Program-made: the position numbers and the translations under genes
Part shown: one piece after another, positions 16,388-24,748 of the stretch
Position numbering within the stretch: position 1 is the first letter of the stretch
How the letters are laid out: every line of letters starts with the position of its first letter
DNA from: JAJAZB01 sp964244295
GTDB taxonomy: Bacteria; Bacteroidota; Bacteroidia; Cytophagales; Spirosomataceae
Assembly (NCBI GenBank): GCA_964244295.1
Contig: CAXTIG010000040.1
Span: 1 to 64,000 of the forward strand
DNA length: 64,000 bases
Reading direction: 5' to 3'
The notes under the pieces: model-generated
The model's database searches: none
Told to the model about the DNA's origin: nothing
What the model saw: the letters and a program-made list of their open reading frames with translations, nothing else

Positions 16388-17500
16388 ATGAAAAAAGCCC
16401 TCATTACCGGTATCACGGGTCAGGATGGTGCCTATCTGGCCGAACTGTTGCTTCAGAAAGGCTACGAAGTACACGGCATCAAACGCCGCTCGTCGCTTTT
16501 CAACACCGACCGCATCGACCACCTTTACCAGGATCCGCACGAGCAAGATGTGCATTTTCACCTGCACTACGGCGATTTGAGCGATTCGACCAACATCATC
16601 CGCATCATTCAGGAATTACAGCCCGATGAGATCTACAACCTCGGGGCCATGTCGCACGTGCAGGTGAGTTTTGAAGAACCCGAATACACCGCCCAAGTAG
16701 ACGGCATCGGTACGCTACGCATTCTGGAAGCCGTGCGCCTGCTGGGTTTGACCCAAAAAACCCGGATTTACCAGGCCTCGACCTCCGAATTGTACGGACT
16801 AGTGCAGGCCGTGCCGCAGAGTGAAACCACGCCGTTTTACCCGCGCTCGCCTTACGCAGTGGCCAAGCTGTACGGCTACTGGATTACGGTCAATTACCGG
16901 GAAGCCTACGGGATGTTCGCGGTAAACGGCATTTTATTTAACCATGAATCACCCCTGCGGGGCGAGACCTTCGTGACGCGCAAAATCACACGGGGCGTGG
17001 CGCGGATTGCCCTCGGTTTGCAGGAAAAAATCTTCATGGGCAACCTCGATGCCCAACGCGATTGGGGCCACGCCAAAGATTACGTGGAGGCCATGTGGCG
17101 GATTCTTCAGCAGGAAAAGCCGGAGGATTACGTGATTGCTACCGGCGAAACCACCCGTGTGCGCGACTTCATTCGGATGGCCTTCGGCGAAGTGGGCATC
17201 GAAGTGGCTTTCAGCGGCGAAGGGGAAGCCGAATCGGGACACGTTGTGGCCTGTACCAATCCGGATTTTCAGGTACCCATTGGCCAGGAAGTGGTGGCGG
17301 TAGACAAGCGCTACTTCCGCCCTACCGAAGTAGAGTTGCTCCTGGGCGACCCGACCAAAGCCAAAACCCAACTCGGCTGGCAACCTCAGTACGACTTACC
17401 CGCCCTGGTGGCCGACATGATGCAGGCCGACGTGGCGCTTTTCAAGCGCGATCAACTCCTGGAGCAGAGCGGGCACCGGGTGATGAATTATTATGAGTAG
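16388..17500 (+). CDS. gmd: GDP-mannose 4,6-dehydratase
   Basis: A 370-residue extended SDR that converts GDP-D-mannose to GDP-4-keto-6-deoxymannose, the precursor of GDP-fucose, perosamine or rhamnose. The cofactor motif Gly-Ile-Thr-Gly-Gln-Asp-Gly-Ala-Tyr-Leu is followed by the catalytic Ser-Thr-Ser-Glu-Leu-Tyr-Gly and Tyr-Ala-Val-Ala-Lys (YxxxK). Asn-His-Glu-Ser-Pro-Leu-Arg-Gly and Arg-Asp-Trp-Gly-His-Ala-Lys-Asp-Tyr-Val are hallmark motifs. The ATG at 16388 is chosen because it sits directly before the Rossmann motif. It could feed sugar donors to the nearby glycosyltransferases; no GDP-fucose synthase is adjacent. Confidence 0.95.
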   Translation: MKKALITGITGQDGAYLAELLLQKGYEVHGIKRRSSLFNTDRIDHLYQDPHEQDVHFHLHYGDLSDSTNIIRIIQELQPDEIYNLGAMSHVQVSFEEPEYTAQVDGIGTLRILEAVRLLGLTQKTRIYQASTSELYGLVQAVPQSETTPFYPRSPYAVAKLYGYWITVNYREAYGMFAVNGILFNHESPLRGETFVTRKITRGVARIALGLQEKIFMGNLDAQRDWGHAKDYVEAMWRILQQEKPEDYVIATGETTRVRDFIRMAFGEVGIEVAFSGEGEAESGHVVACTNPDFQVPIGQEVVAVDKRYFRPTEVELLLGDPTKAKTQLGWQPQYDLPALVADMMQADVALFKRDQLLEQSGHRVMNYYE

Positions 17501-17514
17501 GAAGGAAAAAAAAC

Positions 17515-17615
17515 AAACAAGCTGTCATCCTGGAAGGACCTCGTTGGACTACCGTTCCCTTTTCGGGAAATTAAACGGTAGTCCAACGAGGTCCTTCCAG
17601 GATGACAGCTTGTTT
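17515..17615. repeat. GTCA-family inverted repeat after gmd
   Basis: Perfect 42-bp arms (17515-17556 and 17574-17615) with a 17-nt loop. The arms contain gtcatcctggaaggacct, a variant of the gtcatcctgag...gaagga family seen elsewhere in the window. Confidence 0.92.
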
Positions 17616-17634
17616 AATGCTTCTGTCTGTACAA

Positions 17635-17669
17635 AAAAAGCCCCTCAGCAAGTCGCTGAGGGGCTTTTT
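17635..17669. terminator. Bidirectional rho-independent terminator, gmd/degP
   Basis: Perfect 15-bp arms (17635-17649, 17655-17669) around a 5-nt loop with an A-run on one side and a T-run on the other. It can serve both gmd and the convergent protease gene. Confidence 0.88.
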
Positions 17670-17706
17670 GACGAATAACCGTTAACCAATAACGATTAGC
17701 AAACGC

Positions 17707-19224
17707 TTAGAAACTATACGAATACCGCGTTGTCGGGTCGTCGGGATAGACACCTTCGAGGCGAATGCCACTGCGCTTGCCAGCGACGGTTTTGGCAAAA
17801 TCAGCCGCTGATTTCACGGGTTGGTTGTTCACCTTCGTGATGATGAACCCTTCGTTGATTTCGGTTTGCTGGGAGAGAATGCCGTTGCCCACCTGAGTCA
17901 CTTTGGCCCCACCGGTCACGCGCAACTCGCTGCGCTCTTCGTCGCTGAGGTCGGCTACCCGCACGCCCAGCGTTTGAATCGAGACGCTGTTGCCCGTGCT
18001 TTCCGTCGCGGCTACTTCGTCGCCTTTCACGATGCTCGTGGTGCCGGTGATGTTTTTCAGGATCACGTTCAGGTCTTTCGTCTGGCCGTCGCGGTTCACG
18101 GTCACGACCACGTTGTCGCCGGGTTTCTTACGGCCTACACGTTCCACGAGGGCGCTGACGGTGTTGACATCGGCACCGTCCACTCGCGTGATCACGTCAC
18201 CCACTTTCACCCCGGCGGCTTTGGCCGCGCTGAGGGCCGGGTTGGTACCGAAACTCCCCACGTAAATGCCCGAGGTGGCTTTCAGGTCGAGTTGTTCGGC
18301 CACGGTGTTGTTGACTTCCTGCATTTTGGCAACGCCCAGGAAAGCCCGCTGCACGGTACCGTACTTGAGCAAATCACCGGCTACTTTTTTCACAATCGTC
18401 ACCGGCACGGCGAAGGCGTAGCCCACGTAGGTGCCCGTCTGGCTCCCGGCAATGGCCGTGTTGATGCCCACAAGTTCGCCCTTCAGGTTGACGAGCGCCC
18501 CGCCGGAGTTGCCGGGGTTCACGGCCGCATCGGTCTGGATAAACGATTCGATGGGGTTGCCGTTTTGGTAATCCAAAATTCCAATCCCCCGCCCTTTGGC
18601 GCTGATAATCCCGGCGGTCACGGTCGATTCGAGGTCGAAGGGATTCCCCACGGCCAGCACCCACTCGCCCACTTTCACGCCGTCGGAGTCACCGAATTGC
18701 AGGAAGGGAAGGCCCTTGTCTTCAATTTTAATCACCGCGATGTCGGTGTTGGGGTCACGGCCAATCAACTTGGCTTTGTACGAACGGCGGTCGTTCAGAA
18801 TCACTTCCAACTCTTTGGAATCGGCCACCACGTGGTTGTTGGTGACGATGTACCCGTCGGCGCTGATAATCACACCCGAACCCGAAGCCTGGCCTTCCTG
18901 GCGTTGCGGGCCGCGCTGACGACCACCGCCGCCGCCGAAGAATTCTTCGAAGATGTCGGGCATCTGGCCCTGACGACTCACTTCACGCACCACCGTCGAT
19001 TTGATGTGAACCACGGCGGGCGTGGTTTTCTCGGCGGCGTAGGTGAAGTCGCCGGGGTTGCCGGGGGCGCTTGGCGTATTGGCGGCAAGGCGGGTGAAGG
19101 CCGAAGGAACGGCCTCGTTCATGATAATTTCCTTCTTGTCCAGGCCGGTCAGTTTGTAAGCCGCCAGCGTGGTGGCGCTGCTCAGGATACCCACCAGCGC
19201 GAGGGTTTTCAGGTTGCTTTTCAT
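17707..19224 (-). CDS. Do/HtrA-family periplasmic serine protease
   Basis: A 505-residue DegP/DegQ-like protease-chaperone. An N-terminal signal or anchor segment (about residues 6-20) precedes the trypsin-like domain. The triad is visible as His in Thr-Asn-Asn-His-Val-Val, Asp in Asn-Thr-Asp-Ile-Ala-Val and Ser in Pro-Gly-Asn-Ser-Gly-Gly-Ala-Leu-Val. Two PDZ domains follow (about 290-385 and 410-500). A Gly-rich linker with Phe-Phe-Gly-Gly-Gly-Gly-Gly-Arg is the expected LA loop region. It degrades misfolded envelope proteins. Co-location with hsp20 upstream on the same strand suggests a stress-response neighbourhood. Confidence 0.93.
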   Translation of the reverse strand: MKSNLKTLALVGILSSATTLAAYKLTGLDKKEIIMNEAVPSAFTRLAANTPSAPGNPGDFTYAAEKTTPAVVHIKSTVVREVSRQGQMPDIFEEFFGGGGGRQRGPQRQEGQASGSGVIISADGYIVTNNHVVADSKELEVILNDRRSYKAKLIGRDPNTDIAVIKIEDKGLPFLQFGDSDGVKVGEWVLAVGNPFDLESTVTAGIISAKGRGIGILDYQNGNPIESFIQTDAAVNPGNSGGALVNLKGELVGINTAIAGSQTGTYVGYAFAVPVTIVKKVAGDLLKYGTVQRAFLGVAKMQEVNNTVAEQLDLKATSGIYVGSFGTNPALSAAKAAGVKVGDVITRVDGADVNTVSALVERVGRKKPGDNVVVTVNRDGQTKDLNVILKNITGTTSIVKGDEVAATESTGNSVSIQTLGVRVADLSDEERSELRVTGGAKVTQVGNGILSQQTEINEGFIITKVNNQPVKSAADFAKTVAGKRSGIRLEGVYPDDPTTRYSYSF

Positions 19225-19346
19225 CGTGTTTATCAAAAAAAAGAGCGTTAATTTCTTAGAGACGTAAGCGTAACGACGCAGCGTAGGCGAAGGTTGCGAA
19301 GATACGCGGCTTAACCTTTTTTAACAAAACCACTGGTACTTACGAA

Positions 19347-19377
19347 AATCCCCCCGTCACAGCGCAACGGGGGGATT
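19347..19377 (-). terminator. Hairpin terminator between hsp20 and the protease gene
   Basis: Arms AATCCCCCCGT and ACGGGGGGATT pair perfectly (11 bp); in the minus direction the hairpin is followed by a short T-run. It lies beyond the inverted repeat that follows hsp20. Confidence 0.6.
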
Positions 19378-19398
19378 CTTCAAAAAGCTGTGCCGGTG

Positions 19399-19477
19399 GG
19401 TAGTCGATAGTCATCAGTCGATAGTCGTTAGCAAAGGCATTTTTCTAACGACTGTCGACTGATGACTATCGACTATC
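19399..19477. repeat. Word-type inverted repeat (gatagtc) at the hsp20 stop
   Basis: Arms of 33 bp (19399-19431 and 19445-19477) with two mismatches, made of iterated gatagtc / atcagtcg words. The right arm overlaps the hsp20 stop codon. Similar words without a partner occur at 27769-27797 upstream of bshA. Confidence 0.85.
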
Positions 19478-19913
19478 AAGCAATTGCAATTTCGCGGGCG
19501 GGTTTCACTTTGGCTTCTTCCCGCTTAGGCAGGCTCACGTGCAGGATACCATCGGTGTAGGTGGCCTCCACGGCCTCGCCGTTGACCGACTGGGGCAGGG
19601 TAAACGTCCGCTGGAACGAGCGGTAGCTGAATTCGTGGCGGGTGTATTTTTCCTCCTGGTTGTCTTCGGCCGTTTCTTGTTGGTTCTGGGCCGAAATAGT
19701 CAGGCGATTGTGGTTCAGACTGAGTTTGAAATCTTCTTTTTTCAAACCCGGTGCGGCGACTTCGATTCGGAAGCCTTCTTTGTTTTCTACTACGTTGACG
19801 GCGGGCGTTTGGCCGAGGGCGTTGTTGCCGTAAAAACGGTCCGGGAAGAAGCTTTCAATTTCCCGATTGAAGAAGTTCTCGAAGGTCGAGGGGCGATACT
19901 TGACGAGTGTCAT
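19476..19913 (-). CDS. Hsp20/alpha-crystallin small heat shock protein
   Basis: A 145-residue small heat shock protein. The alpha-crystallin domain (about residues 38-140) shows Val-Glu-Val-Ala-Ala-Pro-Gly-Leu-Lys-Lys-Glu-Asp-Phe near its start and Phe-Thr-Leu-Pro-Gln-Ser-Val-Asn. The signature Thr-Asp-Gly-Ile-Leu-His-Val-Ser-Leu-Pro-Lys lies near its end. As in the family it would hold unfolding proteins in an ATP-independent way in the cytoplasm. A small inverted repeat upstream (19976-19997) could be an operator. The stop codon lies in the arm of a long word palindrome. Confidence 0.94.
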   Translation of the reverse strand: MTLVKYRPSTFENFFNREIESFFPDRFYGNNALGQTPAVNVVENKEGFRIEVAAPGLKKEDFKLSLNHNRLTISAQNQQETAEDNQEEKYTRHEFSYRSFQRTFTLPQSVNGEAVEATYTDGILHVSLPKREEAKVKPAREIAIA

Positions 19914-19975
19914 GGCTGTTTGCTGTTTTTTAGGTTGAACGTTGTTGCGTTTGACCTTCCTTTATCAACAGCTAT

Positions 19976-19997
19976 TCCAAGGTAAGTCTAACTTGGA
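19976..19997. promoter_or_regulatory. Possible operator upstream of hsp20
   Basis: TCCAAG and CTTGGA form a 6-bp inverted repeat separated by 10 nt, 63-84 nt before the hsp20 start. The position suits a regulator site, but the arms are short and no matching regulator is known here. Confidence 0.25.
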
Positions 19998-20068
19998 TTT
20001 AATGACACATTGGCCGAAGTAAAAGATTTTGTGAAAATTTTTCGGACAAAATGGCTAAAAACCCTTAA

Positions 20069-20169
20069 GCCTGTCATCCAGAGTGCAGCGAAGGACCTTT
20101 CGCCCCTCCCTTCCGATTGGCCTGGAGGTTTAGCGCGAAAGATCCTTCGCTGCGCTCTGGATGACAGGC
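20069..20169. repeat. GTCA-family inverted repeat between hsp20 and rnc
   Basis: Arms of 35 bp (20069-20103 and 20135-20169) with two mismatches, containing gtcatccagag and gcagcgaagga. It ends 15 nt beyond the rnc stop codon and is closely related to the copies at 28960-29076 and 44118-44212. Confidence 0.92.
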
Positions 20170-20183
20170 CTGAAGGTAAAAAC

Positions 20184-20939
20184 TCAGCGCAACTCCAGCT
20201 TCTCACACGCTTTCTCCGCCGCCGACTGCTCCGCTTTTTTCTTGCTAAAGCCCGTGCCCACGGCAAACGACGCGTTGTCGACCAGCAGGTCGGCGATAAA
20301 TTCTTTGTTGTGGGTGGTGCCTTGTTCGTTGACCTCGAAGCGGAGGTCGCGGCCTTCGCGCTGCGCCCATTCGATGATGAGGCTTTTGTAGTTGGCGTTG
20401 TTCTGTACCACGTCGTCGAGGTCGAAGTGGCCGGAAATCAGGCGTTTGAGGATGAACGTTTTCGTAAACGCAAAACCCTTGTCGAGGTACACCGCCCCCA
20501 CGAAGGCTTCGAGGGCGTCGCCGTACATCGAGGTGCGCGTGAGGATGGTGCGGCGGTTGGCGTCGAATTCCACCAAGCGGTCAAGGCCCAGCTTGCGGGC
20601 CACCACGTTGAGCGATTCGCGGTTGACGATTCGGGAGCGGATTTCGGTCAGAAAGCCTTCGTCTTTGTAGGGAAATTTTTTGAACAGGTACTCCGCCACG
20701 ACCATGCCCAGCACGGCATCGCCGAGGTATTCGAGCCGCTCGTTCGATTCGCGAAAGGCCCGACCCTTCACTTCCTTCCCCGCCGAGGTGTGCATAAACG
20801 CCAGGTGGTACACCATCAGGTTGCCGGGCCGGGAGCCAATGAGCGTGGCAACGGCTTTTTTCATCTTCTGATCCTTGTCGGAATCAGACCTGAAAAGCCG
20901 GGAAATGGGGCCGAAAACAGCGGAGAAAACGAAAAGCAC
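20184..20939 (-). CDS. rnc: Ribonuclease III
   Basis: A 251-residue double-strand-specific endoribonuclease for rRNA and mRNA processing. The RNase III signature Asn-Glu-Arg-Leu-Glu-Tyr-Leu-Gly-Asp-Ala-Val-Leu marks the catalytic domain, the second acidic cluster Tyr-Gly-Asp-Ala-Leu-Glu-Ala-Phe-Val-Gly-Ala completes the active site, and a C-terminal dsRBD spans about 180-250. The start is a GTG at 20939 that abuts the fabF stop codon directly, giving the widely conserved acpP–fabF–rnc order and implying translational coupling. Confidence 0.95.
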   Translation of the reverse strand: MLFVFSAVFGPISRLFRSDSDKDQKMKKAVATLIGSRPGNLMVYHLAFMHTSAGKEVKGRAFRESNERLEYLGDAVLGMVVAEYLFKKFPYKDEGFLTEIRSRIVNRESLNVVARKLGLDRLVEFDANRRTILTRTSMYGDALEAFVGAVYLDKGFAFTKTFILKRLISGHFDLDDVVQNNANYKSLIIEWAQREGRDLRFEVNEQGTTHNKEFIADLLVDNASFAVGTGFSKKKAEQSAAEKACEKLELR

Positions 20940-22193
20940 TTAGTCGGTGATTTTACGGAAGGCCACGCAGGTGTTGTGCCCCCCAAACCCGAAGGTGTTG
21001 CTGATGGCGACATCGATGGGCCGGGCCTGGGCTTGGTTGAAAGTCAGGTTCAGGCGCGGGTCGATGTCGGGGTCGTCGGTAAAGTGGTTGATGGTGGGCG
21101 GCACGAGTTGGTGGCGAATCGCCAGCACGGAAGCCACGGCTTCCACGGCCCCGGCCCCGCCGAGCAGGTGCCCGGTCATGGATTTGGTCGAACTGATGTT
21201 CATGCCAAACGCCGCCTCGCCAAACAAGCGCTCGATGGCCTTCAACTCCTGCGGGTCGCCGATGGGCGTCGAGGTGCCGTGGGTGTTGATGTAGTCCACG
21301 TCGCCGGGCTGAAGGTCGGCGTCGTCGAGGGCATCTTTCATCGCCAGGTAAGCCCCGTAGCCTTCGGGGTGCGGGGCGGTGATGTGGTAGGCGTCCGACG
21401 ACATCCCCGCGCCGATAAGTTCGCAGTAAATCGTGGCCCCGCGCGCTTTGGCGTGTTCGTATTCTTCGAGCACTAGACAGGCTGCGCCTTCACCGAGCAC
21501 GAAACCGTCGCGGTCTTTGTCGTAGGGCCTGGAAGCGGTGGCCGGGTCGTCGTTGCGCTCGCTCATGGCGCGGTTGGCGTTGAAGCCGCCGATGCCCGCC
21601 TGGGTAATGGCCGCTTCGGAACCACCCGTGAGGCAAACCTTGATTTTACCCAACCGGATGTAGGTAAACGCGTCGATGACGGCGTTGTTAGTCGAGGCAC
21701 AGGCCGAAACGGTCACGTAATTGGGGCCCCGGAACCCGTACTTGATGGAAATCTGCCCCGAGGCGCTGTCGGCAATCATTTTAGTAATGAAGAACGGGTT
21801 GAACCGGGGCGTTCCGTCGCCTTTGGCGTAGGCAATTACTTCATCCTCAAACGATTTCAGTCCCCCAATGCCCGAACCCCAGATGACCCCCACGCGATCG
21901 AGGTCGAGCGCCGAGAGGTCGAACTTCGCGTCCTGAATGGCTTGCTCCGCCACCACGATCGCGTACTGGGTAAAGGGGTCCATTTTGCGGGCGTCCTGCC
22001 GGGGGATAAACTGGGTCACGTCGAAGTTTTTGACTTCGCAGGCAAACCGGGTGCGAAACTTGCTAGCATCGAACCGGGTGATGGGCGCAGCCCCGCTCAC
22101 TCCGGCCACCAGGTTTTGCCAGAATTCATCCACGGTATTGCCCAGGGGCGTCAGGGCACCCAGGCCAGTCACTACCACGCGCTTCAACTGCAT
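20940..22193 (-). CDS. fabF: 3-oxoacyl-[ACP] synthase II
   Basis: A 417-residue condensing enzyme of fatty-acid elongation. The catalytic Cys lies in Val-Ser-Ala-Cys-Ala-Ser, the two His residues in Asn-Thr-His-Gly-Thr-Ser-Thr-Pro and Thr-Gly-His-Leu-Leu-Gly. The C-terminal Asn-Thr-Phe-Gly-Phe-Gly-Gly-His-Asn is also typical of KAS II. It lies between acpP and rnc, but here 286 nt with two inverted repeats separate it from acpP, which is wider than the usual gap. Confidence 0.96.
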   Translation of the reverse strand: MQLKRVVVTGLGALTPLGNTVDEFWQNLVAGVSGAAPITRFDASKFRTRFACEVKNFDVTQFIPRQDARKMDPFTQYAIVVAEQAIQDAKFDLSALDLDRVGVIWGSGIGGLKSFEDEVIAYAKGDGTPRFNPFFITKMIADSASGQISIKYGFRGPNYVTVSACASTNNAVIDAFTYIRLGKIKVCLTGGSEAAITQAGIGGFNANRAMSERNDDPATASRPYDKDRDGFVLGEGAACLVLEEYEHAKARGATIYCELIGAGMSSDAYHITAPHPEGYGAYLAMKDALDDADLQPGDVDYINTHGTSTPIGDPQELKAIERLFGEAAFGMNISSTKSMTGHLLGGAGAVEAVASVLAIRHQLVPPTINHFTDDPDIDPRLNLTFNQAQARPIDVAISNTFGFGGHNTCVAFRKITD

Positions 22194-22209
22194 AAGGTTG
22201 GGGTTATTG

Positions 22210-22301
22210 GGTTGGTGGGTAATTTGGTGATTGGGTAATTGGGTAAGTAGTTGAAAGCCTATTTTACCTATTTACCTCAATTACCCAGTTACTCACCAAC
22301 C
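22210..22301. repeat. Imperfect word-type inverted repeat between acpP and fabF
   Basis: The left part iterates gggtaatt/ggttggt words (22210-22250) and the right part is an imperfect complement (22268-22301) with several mismatches and indels. It belongs to the word-palindrome class but is less exact than the others. Confidence 0.6.
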
Positions 22302-22315
22302 ACTTCAAAATAAAT

Positions 22316-22362
22316 GTGCTAATCTGAAAATGAGCGAAGTACGGTCATCTTCAGATTAGCAC
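22316..22362. repeat. Hairpin downstream of acpP
   Basis: Perfect 13-bp arms GTGCTAATCTGAA and TTCAGATTAGCAC, extended by a further partly paired aatga/tcatc. It may be a transcript 3' end or processing structure between acpP and fabF. Confidence 0.7.
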
Positions 22363-22479
22363 GGGAAAGTACCACTCTAAGGAATGCGACAAGAGGAAAA
22401 CGGGGCAACGGGGTCGAACCCCGGACGGTACGCTTGTTTATCCACCAAAACCCACGTTTTGTTTGCCTGACTACTTCGC

Positions 22480-22716
22480 TTACTTGGCGTTCTCTTCGAG
22501 GTAAGTAATGGCCTGACCGACGGTCTGGATGTTCTCGGCCTGGTCGTCGGGAATGGATACGTTGAATTCTTTCTCGAATTCCATGATCAATTCTACCGTG
22601 TCCAGCGAGTCGGCACCGAGGTCGTTGGTGAAGCTGGCCTCCGGAGTGACCTCCGAGTCTTCCACGCCCAGTTTCTCAACGATGATGGCCTTTACTTTCG
22701 ATGCAATGTCTGACAT
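22480..22716 (-). CDS. acpP: Acyl carrier protein
   Basis: A 78-residue acidic carrier protein. The Gly-Ala-Asp-Ser-Leu-Asp-Thr-Val-Glu-Leu motif carries the serine that receives 4'-phosphopantetheine. The ATG at 22716 gives the standard N-terminus and length; the open frame further upstream has no family support. It heads the acpP–fabF–rnc group on the minus strand, and its product is the substrate carrier for FabF. Confidence 0.96.
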   Translation of the reverse strand: MSDIASKVKAIIVEKLGVEDSEVTPEASFTNDLGADSLDTVELIMEFEKEFNVSIPDDQAENIQTVGQAITYLEENAK

Positions 22717-22961
22717 TGTGTGTAGTGTTTTGGTTAGAAAAACGGCACAAAGAAAGAGTTTTCGCCCCACATTGTCAAAAATTATTTCCCCACCTGCTTC
22801 GTTTAAAGGAACGCCGTCAGGATTCAAAAAATAATTGATTTTCAGGGAGTTGAAAAAGGTATTTTCGCCCTTAAAAATCATCACCGCCCGGGCGGTTCAG
22901 GGCTGAAGGCGGCTGAAATTCCAGGCTTCCCGGGGCGATCCGGGGGCAAAATCTTTCGGAG

Positions 22962-24146
22962 TCAAGGCATTTTTTCGTCGAACCAGGCCACGAACTGCGC
23001 GCTCAGTTGGGTTCTCGAAAACCGGGTTTCGGCCAGGTGCCGCGCCCGGATTCCCGCCGCCTCTAACGTCATTGGACAGGCGAGGAGCACTTCCATCCGG
23101 TTCCAGAACGCCTCGGGCTGGTCGGGCGGGACGTACCAGCCCGCGCCTTCAGCTTCGAGCAGGCCGGTGTGCCAGCCGCGCAGGTTCATCAACACGGGTT
23201 TACCCGCCGCCAGCGCGTCGAAAAGTTTGTTGGGGGAATTGGTTTGCAGCACGGGCAAGGGCAAAAACGAAATGTAGGCCAGGTCGGTAACGTGGAGCAA
23301 CTCACGCAGTTTGGTTTTCCCAACGGGGTCGAGAAAGCGCAGGTTGGTCAGGCCGCAATCGGCGGCGAGACGCTGGAGGTAGGACCGCTCGGAGCCATCG
23401 CCGACGAGCAGAAAAAGCACCCGGTCGCTGCGGCTCTGGCAAAACCGGGCGGCATCAATCAGCGCCTCCAGCCCCACCACCCGACCCATTGCCCCGAAGT
23501 AGGTGACGACCAGTTTCCCGGTCGTGGCGTAGCGGCGTTCGAGTGTCGGCGTTTTGGGGCCAGGCCGGAAAAAATCGCAATCGGCCAGGTTAGGCAGGCA
23601 AACCGTTTTCCCCGCCCCACCCCGCGTTTCGATGGCCGCCTGAATGCCGGGCGAGAGCGCCACGATGCGCTCGGCCCGCCGGTACACGAGCCGCTCGAAG
23701 GCAAAGAGCGCTTTTTTCAGAAATCCGTTTTTAATCATTCCCATTTCGATGGGCGTCTGCGGCCACAAATCCCCCACTTCAAAAAAGTAGGGCACGCCGC
23801 GCAAGGTTTTCATGCCGAGGGCCGTCAGCCCCACCGTGAGCGGCACGGAGGCGGCATACACGCGCCCCACGTCCCGCTGCCGAAGCGCGAAGCCAAGGGC
23901 CAGCAAGGCGAAGCTGAGGTACGAAATTACCCGCCGCCCGAAGCCGTGGCGCTGGTCGTAGGCGACGGGCAGGTAGTGGACGGTCAGCCCGTCGATGCTT
24001 TTTTTCTCGTACTGTCCGGCGTTGTGCGAGGTGATGACGTCCACCCGGTGCCCGGCTTCGGCCAGGGCCGTAGCAAGGTAAAACGACCGCAAAATTCCGC
24101 CTTCGGTGGGCGTTCGGAAAAACTGGTAGACGTACAAAATCCGCAT
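22962..24146 (-). CDS. Family 4 glycosyltransferase (WbuB-like)
   Basis: A 394-residue GT-B protein. The N-terminal Tyr-Gln-Phe-Phe-Arg-Thr-Pro-Thr-Glu-Gly-Gly and the early His-Arg-Val-Asp-Val-Ile-Thr are typical of WbuB/colanic-acid-type GT4 enzymes. The C-terminal domain shows Thr-Tyr-Phe-Gly-Ala-Met-Gly-Arg-Val-Val-Gly-Leu and a Ser-Pro-Asn-Lys-Leu-Phe-Asp-Ala-Leu-Ala-Ala-Gly-Lys-Pro-Val segment. It presumably adds a sugar to a lipid-linked surface glycan. It stands alone, between acpP and the divergent DUF721 gene. Confidence 0.88.
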   Translation of the reverse strand: MRILYVYQFFRTPTEGGILRSFYLATALAEAGHRVDVITSHNAGQYEKKSIDGLTVHYLPVAYDQRHGFGRRVISYLSFALLALGFALRQRDVGRVYAASVPLTVGLTALGMKTLRGVPYFFEVGDLWPQTPIEMGMIKNGFLKKALFAFERLVYRRAERIVALSPGIQAAIETRGGAGKTVCLPNLADCDFFRPGPKTPTLERRYATTGKLVVTYFGAMGRVVGLEALIDAARFCQSRSDRVLFLLVGDGSERSYLQRLAADCGLTNLRFLDPVGKTKLRELLHVTDLAYISFLPLPVLQTNSPNKLFDALAAGKPVLMNLRGWHTGLLEAEGAGWYVPPDQPEAFWNRMEVLLACPMTLEAAGIRARHLAETRFSRTQLSAQFVAWFDEKMP

Positions 24147-24222
24147 CGGACCGGGCGAGGGGTGGAGGCAGGCAAGCTACGGGGGTTGGGGCGAATGAGC
24201 GGTACCGGTTACGAAAAGTCTG

Positions 24223-24253
24223 TTTGAAAAAGCCCGCCCGTTGCCTACTTTTG
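24223..24253 (+). promoter_or_regulatory. Complete Bacteroidota promoter for the DUF721 gene
   Basis: TTTG (24223-24226), 19-nt spacer, TACTTTTG (24246-24253). The start codon follows 21 nt after the -7 box, implying a very short leader. Confidence 0.75.
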
Positions 24254-24274
24254 TGGCTCAACATCGCTTCGCTC

Positions 24275-24592
24275 ATGGCCCAGACGTACCGCAATCCAGC
24301 CAACCGCAGCCGGGGCACGGTGACGCTCAAACAAGCCATCGACCAGTTGCTGAATGCCTACCAGCTTCGGTCGAAATTCAACGAAACCTACCTTGTCACG
24401 TTCTGGGAAAAAGTAATGGGCAAGCCCATCGCCTCGCGCACGGGCAAGCTGTACGTCAAGGAAAAAAAGCTGTACGTGCAGATTCTTTCGGCTCCGCTCA
24501 AAAACGAGTTGCTGCTGGCCCGCTCGAAGGCCATCGAACTCATCAATCGGGAAATGGGCGAGAACGTCATTGAGGAAATTATTTTTATTTAG
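24275..24592 (+). CDS. DUF721 (DciA-like) protein
   Basis: A 105-residue DUF721 protein. The helical N-terminal half (Thr-Leu-Lys-Gln-Ala-Ile-Asp-Gln-Leu-Leu) and the conserved Trp-Glu-Lys-Val-Met-Gly segment, with a C-terminal Leu-Leu-Leu-Ala-Arg-Ser-Lys-Ala-Ile-Glu-Leu-Ile-Asn helix, match the family. DUF721 proteins in other phyla include DciA, a helicase-loading factor; whether this short Bacteroidota form acts the same way is inference. The start at 24275 agrees with the promoter position. A perfect 31-bp-arm palindrome follows 12 nt after the stop. Confidence 0.85.
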   Translation: MAQTYRNPANRSRGTVTLKQAIDQLLNAYQLRSKFNETYLVTFWEKVMGKPIASRTGKLYVKEKKLYVQILSAPLKNELLLARSKAIELINREMGENVIEEIIFI

Positions 24593-24604
24593 AAACAAGA
24601 TTTT

Positions 24605-24684
24605 AGAAACAAGAGAAAAGAAACAGGAAACAAGACGGCTGTTCGTGCCAACTTCTTGTTTCCTGTTTCTTTTCTCTTGTTTCT
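24605..24684. repeat. Word-type inverted repeat (agaaacaag), perfect
   Basis: Perfect 31-bp arms (24605-24635 and 24654-24684) composed entirely of A/G/C on one strand (agaaacaagagaaaag words). It sits between two genes transcribed in the same direction. Confidence 0.92.
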
Positions 24685-24748
24685 GGCTCCGAAACCTTCC
24701 CGCCCGGCAACGGGTTTTGCCGACGTCTTCCCCTGCTCCGTTTCCGTT

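Noticed and set aside
17821..19251. Long open frame antisense to the HtrA protease gene
   Set aside because: Its His/Gly/Val-rich composition is the usual shadow of a GC-rich coding strand, and the protease on the other strand has all catalytic motifs.
20010..21476. Long plus-strand open frame across rnc and fabF
   Set aside because: It is antisense to two well-supported genes and begins inside a repeat; composition is shadow-like.
22404..22450. A ggggtcgaacccc stretch resembling a tRNA T-arm
   Set aside because: The reverse-strand loop has five instead of seven bases and no acceptor, D or anticodon stems can be formed around it.
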